Shown: positions 45,015 to 56,900 of the stretch, in pieces
How the letters are laid out: the number at the start of each line of letters is the position of its first letter
Position numbering within the stretch: position 1 is the first letter of the stretch
Origin: Adiantum capillus-veneris
Lineage: Eukaryota; Streptophyta; Polypodiopsida; Polypodiales; Pteridaceae
DNA: 64,000 nt
NCBI GenBank assembly: GCA_014529385.2
Contig: CM043966.1
Coordinates: forward strand, 44,462,537 to 44,526,536
Reading direction: 5' to 3'
Made by a program: the position numbers and the translations under genes
Notes under the pieces: model-generated
What the model saw: only the letters and a program-made list of their open reading frames with translations
The model's database searches: none
Told to the model about the DNA's origin: nothing

Positions 45015-46429
45015 TTACTCTAGGGAAGCATTGTAAGCATTGACAGGGTTTAGGTTATCCTTTAATTGTATGCCTTGCATCCATCTAGCATCTTCAAAAG
45101 GATAATTCTTAAACTTAATAAGATATCGTTGGATAGTCTTACCGCCTCTTAGTACCTTGTATTCATGTCGGAGAATGGACTCGGGATGCAGCACCTCTTC
45201 TTGGTCCTTGATCTCCGGTGGGTCTTCAATAGTTTGTTCTTGAGGTGGCTCTCCTTTGTAAGGCTTTAATAGGCTCACATGGAAAGCATTGTGTATGAGC
45301 CAATGACTAGGCACATTGAGTTGATAGTCCATCTCATTGATTGGCCTAAGAATTTGGAAGGGACCATAGTATCTTTTTGCTAACTTAGCATAGTACTTTT
45401 GGTGTCCCGTGGGATTCTTGCCTGTGGTGTGCCTTAATCGAGCCTTGGGAAAATTGAGTAAGACCCAATAATTTTCTTTAAAGGCTTGGGCTCTTCTGTG
45501 CTTGTCAGCAGCAGCCTTTTGCCTTTGTTGTGAGATAGAGATAGCATCCTTAATCTTTTGGAAATATTCTTGTAGGTCTTGGCTATACTGATCTGCAAAA
45601 ACGAAGATCTTCCCGTGTACCTTAAGTAGCAAGGGAATTTTTGATCTTCCCTCAATCACCTCAAAAGGTGCTTTTCCTATGGAAGTATGTATAATGTTAT
45701 TGTAGGCATACTCGACTAAGGGTAACTACTTCTCCCATTGGGATCTTTGATCTACTTCCATTACATAGGCTTTTAGTAGATCGAGAATTGTTAGGTTAGC
45801 TATTTCACTTTGGCCATCCATTTGCGGATGATAGGCCAAAGAGAAGTTTAGCCTTGTTCGTAAATTTTCAAAGAGACCCTTCCAGAAATTACTGGTCATT
45901 CTAGGATCTGTATCCGACACTATGGACATTGGCAAGCCATGGTACTTGAAGATTTGTGAAATGAAGAGGGTTTCCATTTGATGGGCTTTGATAGTCTTTT
46001 TGACAGGTATAAAATGAGCTTGTTTATTGAACCTGTCTACTATTGTACATATTCCCGTATTCCCATGGATAGACTTAGGCAATCCAAAGATAAAATCATG
46101 GATATGCTCTCCCATGGTGAATTAGGGATTGGCACAGGTTGAAGCAATCTAGGTTTCTTCCCTCTAACAAACTTTGTCTTTTGGCATACCACACATTTAG
46201 AAACATACTCCTGTATGTTTGCTTTCATGGTAGGCCAATAGAAATATGTTTCAATCCCCTTTAGAGTAGATTGAATCCCTCTATGACCTGCATAAGGAGG
46301 AGCATGAGATTCATACATTACTTTCTCGCGTGTAGCTAGTAACGCATAGTCTACTGCCGTAGAGAAGATAACCATCTTGTAACTTGTAAATGGTTCCTCT
46401 TTCTTCCCTAGTGCAAGGGCTGAAATCAC
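45015..46429 (-). pseudogene. Element 1 integrase with chromodomain-like end, inverted
   Basis: From 46429 down: SHAPPYAGHRGIQSTLKGIE and CVVCQKTKF (zinc part), ICTIVDRFNKQAHFIPVKK, MSIVSDTDPRMTSNFW and HPQMDGQSEIANLT (D, D, E kept), then from 45659 KRYYGPFQILRPINEMDYQL, NAFHVSLLKPYKGE and the chromodomain-like YLIKFKNYPFEDARW. The final TAA-equivalent stop is at 45015. Stops and shifts at about 45722 and 46100 break it. Confidence 0.92.
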
Positions 46430-46631
46430 ATCTCAAAAATTTGAATCAATAGCATACTCATCTATCATAGAATATAGATCATTGTGAGTTGCTAAGGAGA
46501 CCGCATTCACTCTCGGGCCGTCTTGAGAGTGCATCGGCTACTTGATTATGCTTGCCAGCAATGTGAGCAATATGAAAATGAAAATGTGAAAGAAAGTTTT
46601 CCCCCCTCATTTGTTTGTCAGAGAGCTTGGT

Positions 46632-47043
46632 CTACGTCATGAAGTACTTAAGACTTTGGTGATCCGTTTGCAGAATGAAAGGAGTTCCCAATAAATAGTG
46701 CTTCCATGAGTCTAAGGCATGTAGAAGTGCGAGGAGTTCCTTTTCATATATGCCTAGATCTTGCTCAATAGGGTCGAGCCTTTGACTTTCATAGACTATG
46801 GCATGCCCTTCTTGAAGCAAAACAGCTCCAAGGCAATCACCACAAGCATCACATTGGACCTCAAATGGCTTTGAGAGATCCGATAGTGTAAGCACAGGTT
46901 GAGAGATAAGTTTTTCTTTAAAGCTTTTTGAAAGCATTGTTCTCCTTGGCAAACCATGTGTACCTAACATTTTTCTTTGTTAGGTCATGTAATGGTCCTG
47001 CTATTAGTGAGAACTTTTCTATGAAGTGTCTATAGTATGCGCA
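46632..47043 (-). pseudogene. Element 1 reverse transcriptase end and RNase H, inverted
   Basis: Starting right at the octamer duplication, the minus strand reads YRHFIEKFSLIAGPLHDL, KKNVRYTWFAKENNAFKKL, a frame change, LISQPVLTLSDLSKPFEVQC, YEKELLALLHALDSWKHYLL and LQTDHQSLKYFMT. It continues the frame left at CAY (42255), so both belong to one original element. Confidence 0.92.
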
Positions 47044-47085
47044 TGGGGGTTATTTTTAGGCGAGCAATTTTTGGTGAGTGCTTTT
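47044..47085 (+). repeat. Right terminal inverted repeat of the Mutator-like element (now in same orientation as the left one)
   Basis: Begins TGGGGGTTATTTTTAGGCG. In an undisturbed element this end would face the left end; here both read the same way because the flanking element 1 segment is inverted. Confidence 0.8.
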
Positions 47086-47241
47086 TAGGAATCATGTGAG
47101 CATATTTCTAAAAAGATTCTCTCTTCCTCCTTGTCAACTCTTTTGTATTTTTCATATCTCTATCTCTCTCTCTATGAGAGAGAGAGAGAGAGAGAGCCAC
47201 ATATAGAGAGAGAGGTATTAGGGAGGTTGAGACATAGACAA

Positions 47242-47294
<53 letters not shown>

Positions 47295-47519
47295 AGGGAG
47301 GTTGAGACATAGTCAAAGATATGGAAGCTAAACAAATTGTTTCAAAAACAACAGAAACAAGGGTACTTAAAACAAGAACACCCATTAATAATAGAAAGCT
47401 ACATTTTATTGCACTTGCATTACATAGGCAAGAAGCATTCATCTTCTGTAAGGCCCGGTTTTAGGAGTAGATGTGCTGCCTTTGAGTGGAAAATGAAGAT
47501 TCACCACGTTCCCTAGCTG

Positions 47520-47777
47520 CTACGTCATTTCCTTCTCATCTTCCTCTATGATGAGCGCAATCTTCTTCCAACAAGAGAAAGAAAATTGTCCCTTCTTGTT
47601 CAAGCTGAGTAAGCTCCGCATATTGAGTTCCTTGCGGCATTGATAGAGGCGATACACAGTGATTGTTGCCTTTAGAACCTCCCTAAACCAATCGGCTCCA
47701 TATAATGCCTCTCTGTTGGGAATGTCTTCCATGGAATCCCATGCACACTTGATTTTACTCTCAAGATCGTCGGACAT
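47520..47777 (-). CDS. Small unknown protein, 85 aa
   Basis: The ATG at 47777 starts MSDDLESKIKCAWDSMEDIP; the frame has two Trp-rich patches (GADWFREVLKATITVYRLYQ) and an acidic C-terminus, and stops at 47520. A TATA box lies 70-76 bp upstream, which makes it more believable than its size suggests. It sits 435 bp from the transposon end and has no stop or shift. I do not recognise it. Confidence 0.45.
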   Translation of the reverse strand: MSDDLESKIKCAWDSMEDIPNREALYGADWFREVLKATITVYRLYQCRKELNMRSLLSLNKKGQFSFSCWKKIALIIEEDEKEMT

Positions 47778-47846
47778 AGTGAAAAGAAAGAGAGGTGTGC
47801 TACAAAGCTAGTGGACGCTTTCACAAAAATAATTCAAGCTATGGCA

Positions 47847-47853
47847 ATTTATA
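47847..47853 (-). promoter_or_regulatory. TATA box of the 85-aa gene
   Basis: Minus strand reads GGCTATAAATTGCC, a good TATA box at a plausible distance from the ATG at 47777. Confidence 0.5.
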
Positions 47854-48238
47854 GCCACTGTGGAAATATTATACTACTTTTTTCACGATTTGACACATAA
47901 ACAACCAGTTCTCAAATATGAAAAAAAAACTGCAAATGAATGTACCAAAATGTGGCCATCATAAGATAAAATTAGAAAGTAGTACAGTTGTCTAGGTGAA
48001 GCATACTAATAAAAAGTGAGAATTGACAAATGCTATGCATCCATGCTTGGATAAGTCCGGCTTCGGCTCAGTGCCCTGAAGATATCAGCATTTGCCAAGA
48101 TTGGTTGATGGGGATAAACATGTTCTCATTTTGGCTTAGCCCTAGCACAGGCAGATAAATAAAATACAAATGTTTACATGCAAGATATGGTTTTTGCTTT
48201 GATACCCGTTCCATGAAGTTTGGACATGTGCACGATGG

Positions 48239-51200
48239 CTAGTTGCTAATGCAAAATTTGTACATCCCGACATGACCATCTTCACTTTTGGTCTCTACTT
48301 TGAAGACCTCATTAACACCATTTGCTGCACATATCTCTTCTATGACCTTCGCTCTCAGGGCTAGTGCTAAACTGATCTTGCAAGCAACATCCTCAGAAAT
48401 GGAAGTACGATACCGTACACACACACCATCTCGCATTGTGGCTCTTGCACTGCCTTCAGGAGTGGATGTATCTTTTGACTTCAAAGGAGAGTTTTTCATA
48501 TTTTGTGCAGGAGAAACTGGCGTTACATTAGATACTCCTTCTTTGCTGAGCTCCACTTGAAACCCCCCTTCATGCAATGTTTGCACCTCATCCTCCAATA
48601 GGTTGGTGCCCACATGCACGAGCCAAGTTTGTGGTGGATGCTGAGGCTGTAGCTCAATGTTTTGGTCTACTATATGGCAATGAAAGACATGATCTGGACA
48701 AAACCAAAACCATTGACGCACCACACCATTTGGATGTTTTTGATTTCCTTCAAAAGATGGGGCTGGTATACCAAGGCTAGAACCTGCTATACTGCATCCA
48801 CACCTGCGTCCTCCTCTTGGCGTGCCGGTGCATGTGACCCTACTACCTTGTGGAAATCGGCGTATGGCCCACATTGCCTCATTGACCTTGCGCTCAACTA
48901 CATACTGCCCACCAGAACCTACTTCATTTTGGGGTTTGTGATATCCCTTCTTCTGCAAAGTTGATCTTACGTGGTCTTCCACACTTCTTGCGATCTTTGG
49001 TGACCACGTTGTACTCAGGCCTATGCGATGCATCATCTTCCACGTTGATAACCTCATTTGGCTTACGTTTTTTCCTTGATGTCTCCTTATCTCCTATCAT
49101 TGGAGTTGGTTGTTTATACATTGGAGTGCCCTCAGTAGCCGCATTCACTGCTCTTATCACTTGGCTAGGACGTTTTTCATGGCGTTCCGTAAGCTTTTGT
49201 ATTGATGGACCCTTCCCAATGTGTTTTCCATGGCTGTATGAAATGGCCTTTGTGCTCTGTAAGATGGAATTCGCAAAGTCTGTTGTACATGCATCATCTA
49301 ATGAAATGCGTATACGAAAACCCTCCCCTGCTAGCCAACTGCCATGCTTGCTCTCCGCAAGGTTAGTGCATGGAGTGTTTGGTCCATCAGAGCTACTTTA
49401 TACGCATGTCATAATGCCACCCCAGTGTGCAATATGAATTTCCCACCAACGAAGCCATGAATGTATGTATGAAATGTTATGGTCTATGCAATGATCATTA
49501 CGCCACCATTGGCGTATCAGACGAGCCTCTGCTGCTGCAGCCTCTTTTGTTGGTGCTTGCCTCCACTTCTCACACATTTCTTTGTGTGTATGTTGAGAAG
49601 CTTGCACCACATACTTCATTGTGTGTTGATTCAAGCTTTGCTTCCAATGGAAAAGACAAGAACACTCTCGACCGCTCATTGTATTGGTCTTGTCACCACC
49701 ATTGAAAACAATTCGAACTGCATTCCAATTTGCTTGAGCTTCATCTGCCATGAAGCCAAAGAAATTATCTTTGTCACACCCACACGATATCATTACATCA
49801 TTGAGGCACTCCCAAAACAAACATTGCATTTCCATGTCTTCCTGTTTCATTTCACAAGGTGCAATAGTCAAAAGGTCCTGCATGCTGCAAACAAATTGTT
49901 TTAGAGAGAGTCAAAGGCAAACCACAAAGCTCTTAAGGTGCGCCATGTACCTTGGAGTAGACATGACAGGCCATAGTCACCCATTCCATAGCACCTCTGG
50001 TATGATCAAACTGGATCTATGCACGTTGAAGATTGCCATCCCGATCTTGTCTCATTCGGTTCACTAGGTCCACACCGGATACTGGACCACTTGTGGACAT
50101 TTTGAAGACATAACATTTCTCTCCCTCCGTACCTTGACCAGGAAATCGGCTTCCATGGAAAAACTCATATGTGCAATCTCGCTTCAGCTTTAGGAGTGCA
50201 TCAATGCCAAAAGATTTTTTGCCAACCCCTCTACGTAAAATAGATACTGACCTCCGAAACCTGTCAATGTTAAAAGTGTTTAGATAAAAAATAATTTAGC
50301 ATAGAGTTTTGCATCAAAATAAGAATCTAGAAAATGCTCATATCATTTATCTTTCACCAATGGCCCCAACTCCTTAGCGATTGCAAATAGCTGTTTCTCG
50401 CCTAAAATTCCTTCGTTGGTGGTGTTGCAAAGAAGTGTTGTACTTATAATTTCTTTTGCTAAACACATTTGAACCTTCCTGGCTCCTGCGTGTGGGTCAA
50501 CAGTCAAAATCCTTTGCACCATCACCTTGGTGTTGTCCGTTAGTGTTTTGGATGTGCCGCTGCGTACATCGTGTCGATGTCTGCCACGATGAATCATGAC
50601 TCTAGTGGCAGTCTCATCAGATGGCATGACATAGTATACTACACAATCACATGTTGCAATATAGAAAGAAATTGCCTTACAAAAGTGGCATGTAAGGCTC
50701 TTATCTCCAATCTTACAATATTTTCTCGATGTTGTTGCCTTTTGTATATACCCATTGAAATGACTTGTATTGGGAATATCATAATTAACCAAGCGGACAC
50801 ATTGTTCATTCATGCACTTGAGAGATCCTATGCAATGACTAAGACGCATTACACTTGGAAAAACAATATTGGACATTTGTGGCTTTGACCACAAATGAGG
50901 ATCATACTTATGCTCCATCGCATCCATATGGTGCAACTTTTCCATGGTAGGTGGAAATTCTAGAACAAGATCATCATTGTAAGACCTTGGAATCTATGTA
51001 ACTTCTTCCACTTGTTGTATTTGCATTAAAAGATTTGTCAATGTGCCCTTCTTTTCGGCCTGTAAGAGTTTTTGTCTTGTACTCCTTTTGAAGCTATTTG
51101 AGAGTAAAACTCGAGGGGGAGTACATAGATCTATTAACTCCTTTTGATCGAATTGCACCTTTGACGGACTATCCACAATGGCAATGGGAGTCATGCTAGG

Positions 51201-51470
51201 TGAGCTTGCATATTGTGTTTGATGGGATACGTTGACTTTGTATTTACGTGAAAGTTGTTCATCCAGTACATAGATGAATTCACCCAAATTATTGAGCGTC
51301 CTCTCAGGAGGCAAATTCATTTCAATATCACCAACTTCGATGACTGCATCTAAAGTTGTAGATTGCATTGGAGAAATTAATTCTAAAATAAATGATTCAT
51401 ATATTATAAATTTACCATTGTAAAAAGGATAAGAAATCTCTTTACCCAGGAAAAATAAAGAGAAAGCCAT
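48239..51470 (-). pseudogene. MULE-type transposase with WRKY-GCM1-like zinc finger and SWIM motif, decayed
   Basis: Read from 51470 down. The first part has no clear domain. At about 50720-50560 CHFCKAISFYIATC and IHRGRHRHDV form a WRKY-GCM1/FLYWCH-like zinc finger, known to occur in Mutator-like transposases. Next, FGIDALLKLKRDCTYEFF and QFDHTRGAMEWVTMACHVY give the first catalytic Asp, just after a TAG at 50017-50019 (expected Trp). A 73-nt intron (49878-49950, phase 0) joins HVYSK to DLLTIAPCEM. FGFMADEAQANWNAVRIVF and ECSCLFHWKQSLNQH give the second Asp and the C/H motif. The end holds CGCSIAGSSLGIP, the first half of a SWIM finger; its PHLL half is in another frame (near 48770). Confidence 0.8.
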
Positions 51471-53030
51471 AATAATATTCTAAGCAAATAATTAAGCACA
51501 AGATCACATTGTATAAACTAACAAATTGTTTATATACTCACGTCTAAAAATATGGCCGTTATAAATTTAAATTTAATATTATTTTATTATTTTAAAAAAT
51601 TAATGTAAAAAAATACAAAATATTTTTTTAAAAAATATTTGTTACAAAATATTTGTTTGTGACTATGTGATCACGTGAATTTAATTATTTTAATGTTTTT
51701 TCAATGTTTATGTGTAAAGGAGATGTGTGACTAGTCGGGTGTGCTAAGGATAGGGGGGCAAGAAGCTATAAGTCGGAGTTGAAGGGTTGGGGAGTCAGGT
51801 AACGGGGACGTTTAGGAGATAGTACTCCCCGCCCCACTCCCACGCTATTCGGGCCGCGAGGAAGGCGGGGGGGGGGTTGGGCTATAACGGGGGCAGGGCG
51901 GGCGGGGGCGGGGGCGCTATTGGGGGGGATGGACAGGGGTACAGGTGGAGCACGGACGCAGACAGGGCAAGGAGGGCTGAGGCGAGCGAGCTGGGGTGTT
52001 GGCCATGGGCGGCCAAGTGCCCATGGCACTCGCGTTGGCCATGGGCGAGGGCGGGGCACTAACGCAAGAGGGGAGGCGGGGGAGGGCCGGGCGTTGGCCA
52101 TGGATGGACACACAACCCCACCCGGGGGCGTGTGTCCACCTTTGGCCAACGCGTGGCCAGAGGCAGAGTACACACACACAATCACATGCATGGCAGTCCA
52201 CGTGGACACGCAGGGCCATACAGGCCACCGCGTGTCCACGTGGACTTGCCACGTGTACCATCGTTGACGGTACACGTCGTAGGCCACGTGGCCATGCACA
52301 CTGCCACGCAAGCAGCACGCAGGCCACGTAGCCTACCACGTGTACTACCGGTGGCCGATAGTACACGTGGCATACCACATGTACTATCGCCCAACATCAG
52401 TACACATGGCAGGTCACGTGGCGTGCACGTGGCCACGTGGCTTGCCACGTGTATCGACGGCCAACGAAGGTACAGGTGGCAAGTCCACGTGGACATGCGA
52501 CGGTCTGCATGGCCCTGCGTGTGCACGTGGACTGCCACGTGTGTGTGTCCACACACACACGTTGCAAAAAAGCGTGTGTGTGTGTGGGAACACACACACA
52601 CAAACGCACACACACGCATCCACGTAGATGCGTGTGTGTGTGCAAACACACACACATGCCATCACGTGTGTGTGTACACCACACACACATGCCCGTGCAA
52701 CACCTGTGTGTGCACACACACACACACAAACACCAGCGCATGCGTGTGTGTGCAGACACGCACGCCCATGATATGCAAACACCAGCGCGTGCGTGTGTGT
52801 GCAGACATGCATGCCCATGATATGCAGACACAGACACATGCATGCATGCACGTGCACACACACACACACACACACCAATGCACACACACGCACACGCCAA
52901 CACACACACACACACACACCTTCACCCTCTCTCTCACACACACACACCTTCACCCTCCTCTCTCTCTCACACACACACAAGGACAAAATAATTAAATTAA
53001 AAAATTAAAATTAATAAATAAAAATGAAAG
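51471..53030. promoter_or_regulatory. GC-rich intergenic region with G-box array and CA/TG tracts
   Basis: Divergent genes flank it: the transposase on the minus side and the ParB-like gene on the plus side. It has an AT-rich part (51540-51640), a GC-rich island with G runs (51740-52180), thirteen CACGTG palindromes at 52199-52546 and long CA/TG tracts to 52980. Several G-boxes form hairpins, for example CCACGTGTACT and AGTACACGTGG at 52336-52370. Open frames across it are low-complexity and not genes. Confidence 0.6.
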
Positions 53031-53040
53031 CTTTATAAAG
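53031..53040 (+). promoter_or_regulatory. TATA box of the plus-strand ParB-like gene
   Basis: CTTTATAAAG lies 170 bp upstream of the ATG at 53210, with a CT-rich leader typical of plant 5' UTRs between them. Confidence 0.5.
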
Positions 53041-53209
53041 AGCATTGATCTTCTCTTTTCACTTTCCTCATCTCTATTTTCTTCAATTGCACAGATCTCT
53101 CTTTCTCTCTGTCAAGTTTTCTTTTGCTCACTTGTCTTTCTCAAACTCTTACCTACAATTTCTCATAAATCATACCTATATCTATCTTCTTTAATTCTTT
53201 AGCGCAAGC

Positions 53210-53760
53210 ATGAGAACAAGAAATTAATCCAAAAATATTGGTACCGTGGATGCAGTTGATGTTACTACGTCGCAAGAAGTACCTCCGCTATGCACACATG
53301 ATACCGAACAATCTCAAGCCTTGAGTTCTTTAGATCGCATTGTGTCCATCGTAACTGGAGTGGATGGAACAACACAATCAAGCACCGGACCCAATCATCG
53401 TGTGGAAACAGGTACCGCAATTGAAGATGTAAGAGGTGAAGCGTTTGGAAACGTTGTTGACAAGCACATTTCATTGGGCTGGGTGGATTCTCATAGAGCA
53501 CCATACGATGGCAAACTTCCACGCTTGCCTCTATGTCGACTTCTTTCAAACCCCGCCATCTGCATGTATGATGAACATGTGGCCGATTTGCAACTCTCCA
53601 TTGCAAACAAAAGCTACCAACCAACCATGGCAAGATTTATTGTTAGTGAACGGATTCCTGAGGAGGATCACAAAAAAATTTCTCGTCGTGGTCATGCTTC
53701 GAGAAGAGATTAGTCTACCTCCAATAGATTTGGGACCTGAATATGTTCCTTAGAATGGAA
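53210..53760 (+). pseudogene. N-terminal part of a ParB-like domain protein, broken
   Basis: The ATG gives MRTRN, a TAA (53225-53227), then in the same frame SKNIGTVDAVDVTTSQEV and on through MYDEHVADLQLSIANKSYQ and MARFIVSERIPEEDHKK. At an A7 run (53671-53677) the frame shifts and continues FLVVVMLREEISLPPIDLGP and EYVP before a TAG. The pattern of a short helix around a substrate strand, then LPPIDL, then (in the next listed gene) DGNHR resembles ParB/sulfiredoxin-fold domains. That assignment is inference. Related text is at 42891-42965. Confidence 0.5.
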
Positions 53761-53825
53761 TTTGGATAACCATTCTATTACATTCCATTGCATCAAAAGT
53801 AAATACATATGGGGGGGGGGATACA

Positions 53826-53960
53826 TCATGGGTGACGTGGATGAAAAAAGGGCGGTGGGAGGTCATATGCTCTGGGAGGAAACAAAGGTCGTGCCAACGG
53901 GGGCAGCGCACCAAATGGTGGGGGAACTCCTCCAAATGGAAGAGGGTACGAACTATATGT

Positions 53961-53992
<32 letters not shown>

Positions 53993-56900
53993 CTGTAGGT
54001 AGTGAAAGAGGCAATGGATCAACTCCGGGCGGGGTCTCAGATGTGGAGGCAATGAATGAACTGGGAGACGGTCCAGTTTCATGCCATGCCAAAATTGGGG
54101 CCGTGAAAGTGGGATATGGTGTTGCTACTACCCCTCCCTAACTACTGAGTGGTGTTGGGAAAGGTGGCTCGAGCAGATGAAGCTGCTCGGACACCTGCTT
54201 CGGTTGCTAGTTACCTGAGCTATTACACTCCTATGAAAAATCAATGTCGAGCCTAAATTGGAAGGTAGGCGTTGAGCTGGCTCCAGACAAGCACTGAAAA
54301 CTGCCCAATCCTTCTCACAACGTAGCAGTAAACATTGTGCAATGCCTACGTAGTAGTAAACATTGTGCTGCCAATGTCCCAACTCTTGCAAAACAATCCA
54401 ACACAACATCTCCCATGTCTCTGAAGGTACCTAGTAGCCATCTACAAAAAAAAAAGTAATCTTTATATTTATTATACCTATAATTTTATAGGAACGATCA
54501 GAAAAACTTCCAAAAAGTTTCTACCACCTGGCAAATGTTGGACTCCTCCCAACACCTCTAGGATAAGGCTGGCCCATATGATCAAGCATCCACTGTGTGG
54601 AATTTGAACCTGGTAGCTTCTCCCACAACATGTCATCATCTATAGAGAAGCCACGTACATTTGCTGCAATCTCTCCATCCGCTCGATCATACCTCGGAAG
54701 CCGACACCCACCGGTTTTAGGGGGTGAAAAAATGACCAGCAACAAAGTACCAACCTACGAATGGAAATAAAACATTATTATTTTGAAATGCAAACATCGA
54801 AGTTACTATTCATTATCAAAAATAAAAAAACATACCCCCTCTAAATAGTCCTGAACAGTCGTACAACTAGACTCCGACAGCCGTATGTAGAATATCCTCA
54901 ACAACTCGAAACCAGCTTCCTCTGCCTTCGAAGTGACAATGGGAAGATGTTCTACACGACATGTCGCCACAACCATGCCATCAACCAAAAGAAACTCGGT
55001 TGCTAGAAGGAATGCAACATCCACAAGCTCACTATCCCATTGGTTCCATAAAAAAACCTCACCCGTGCTAGCTGCATGTGGCCTAGTGTGTAAGGGAAAG
55101 GCCATGTACACCAACCGTATGCCACCCAATCTCAAGATGGGGTTCATCTGCCCTGTTCCTAATAGAGAGCCCAAGAATCTACGTAGTGACTGCATAGAAC
55201 TGCATGCAATCTTTGTTAGCACTAAAATTGTGCACATAACCATGATTGTAAATTGGTGTGGCGTACCTGTCATTGCACAACACATCTGGAATAGCTTTTG
55301 CCAACTCCTTGGCACTAGCATGCACTGCAAGGTGGCGTGGCTCTACATGCATATCTGTATGTAGAAACATAAGATCAAATATATATTTCAAGCAATGCTA
55401 AAGAGAACAACACAACATTAACCATTTTCACGTACCTGGATGGTTATCTCCCACAACTTTGGCCATGTCTGATAGGTCCTCTGCAGCCTTGCCATGTGAT
55501 GGTGAACATGGAGGGGACTCCTGGATGCCCCCCATTGGTATTGGAGTGAAGGATAGTGTTGGTACACTGTGGCTCATAGCACCAAGGCTATGATCACTAT
55601 CACTGACTTCTATAGAATACTCTGCAACCACATGCTCGCTCTCACTATCACTCGAAACTACAACCCTCTTCTTTCTCTTCCCACGTTGCTTGTCAGCCGG
55701 TTGTGCTTGCGAGTCTTTCTTTGAGGTCTGTTTCTTTTTGTCCAGTTTCTTTGATGTGTTTGAAGAAAGAGCATCCTCTATCACAACCTCTTTCTTCCGT
55801 GATGTAGTATGGTCCACTCTTAATTAAAAAAGAACAGTTATTGAGCCCATGTTGTATTGCTGCATGGCAAAGGTAAAAACTATATAGAATGATACGTATG
55901 TATAGCTCTTCCTCTTCGGGTGGGTACTCCTTGTCTGGGTAGTCCAACAACCAAGGACAATTGAGCCACGCTCCCTTTGGACACAAGTCCTCTATCCACT
56001 CCTCAGGATATAAGTCCGTCTCCTCTCTCTCCGACATGCACCATGCATCATTGGGGTGCTCGGGAATGGGAAAGACAAGAGTATCTCTCCACCATCTACA
56101 AGATAGACCACAATGTTTTGAGCCACCAAGAACAAGATTAGTGTGTCCTAATACATTCTTAATTTGTCAATTAAAGATGTCAAACATGTACAACAAGCAT
56201 CGTGTCGTGCAAGCAAAGTGGGGTTGCTCTTCGGGATCCTGTGTGAACTTGATCCAAGCACTCCACTTCTTGAAGGCCTTCTCAAAGTGCTTGCGTCTGT
56301 ATGTTAGTAATGTGTGGGCAAGTGTGCAACCATGTCTACCTTCATCCTTTTCGTGTTGGATAGAAACATCATGATTTTCGACCTCCATTTTCTTGGCCAT
56401 CTCAAGCACTCTCCTTCAAGGATGCATCATCGCCTTGGAGCAAATCAAGCAAGCGGCACTTCCTAGCAAAGGAAAAGCGAGACTTATTTTTCATTGCTAC
56501 ATAATAAAAAGCGAAATATATCAAATGATTTAAATGACATTTACTTACTCTTTCGGGCTAATGCATGCACGCGCAACCTCTGCCACTCTCGAGCGTGTCA
56601 TTTTTGTGGTCTTCTCACCCCAACCTGTAAATGATATACATTTTTTGAAAAAATCATTGCCATTCTCTGGATTTGCAATGGTGGCTATCTCAAGTCCTTT
56701 GCGCGTAAAATATTGCTTCGTTTGAGATAGCGCTAGATTGATGCTTTCCTCGTATGCGTCAGGTGCCAACTCGTAGTCAAAACTCCCTTTTGATGGCAGC
56801 CCTTCTGTTTTACTACTAAATATATGATCGAACTCTTCCTATCATTTGCCATGGACTCAATCAAAATACACATAATAAGATTTTGCAATCAAAACATATT

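Noticed and set aside
52132-52995. Long open frames (up to 287 codons) on both strands
   Set aside because: Low-complexity CA/TG and G-box palindromes keep all frames open; composition is Cys/Val or Thr/His rich with no domain, so I treat the region as regulatory or repeat DNA.
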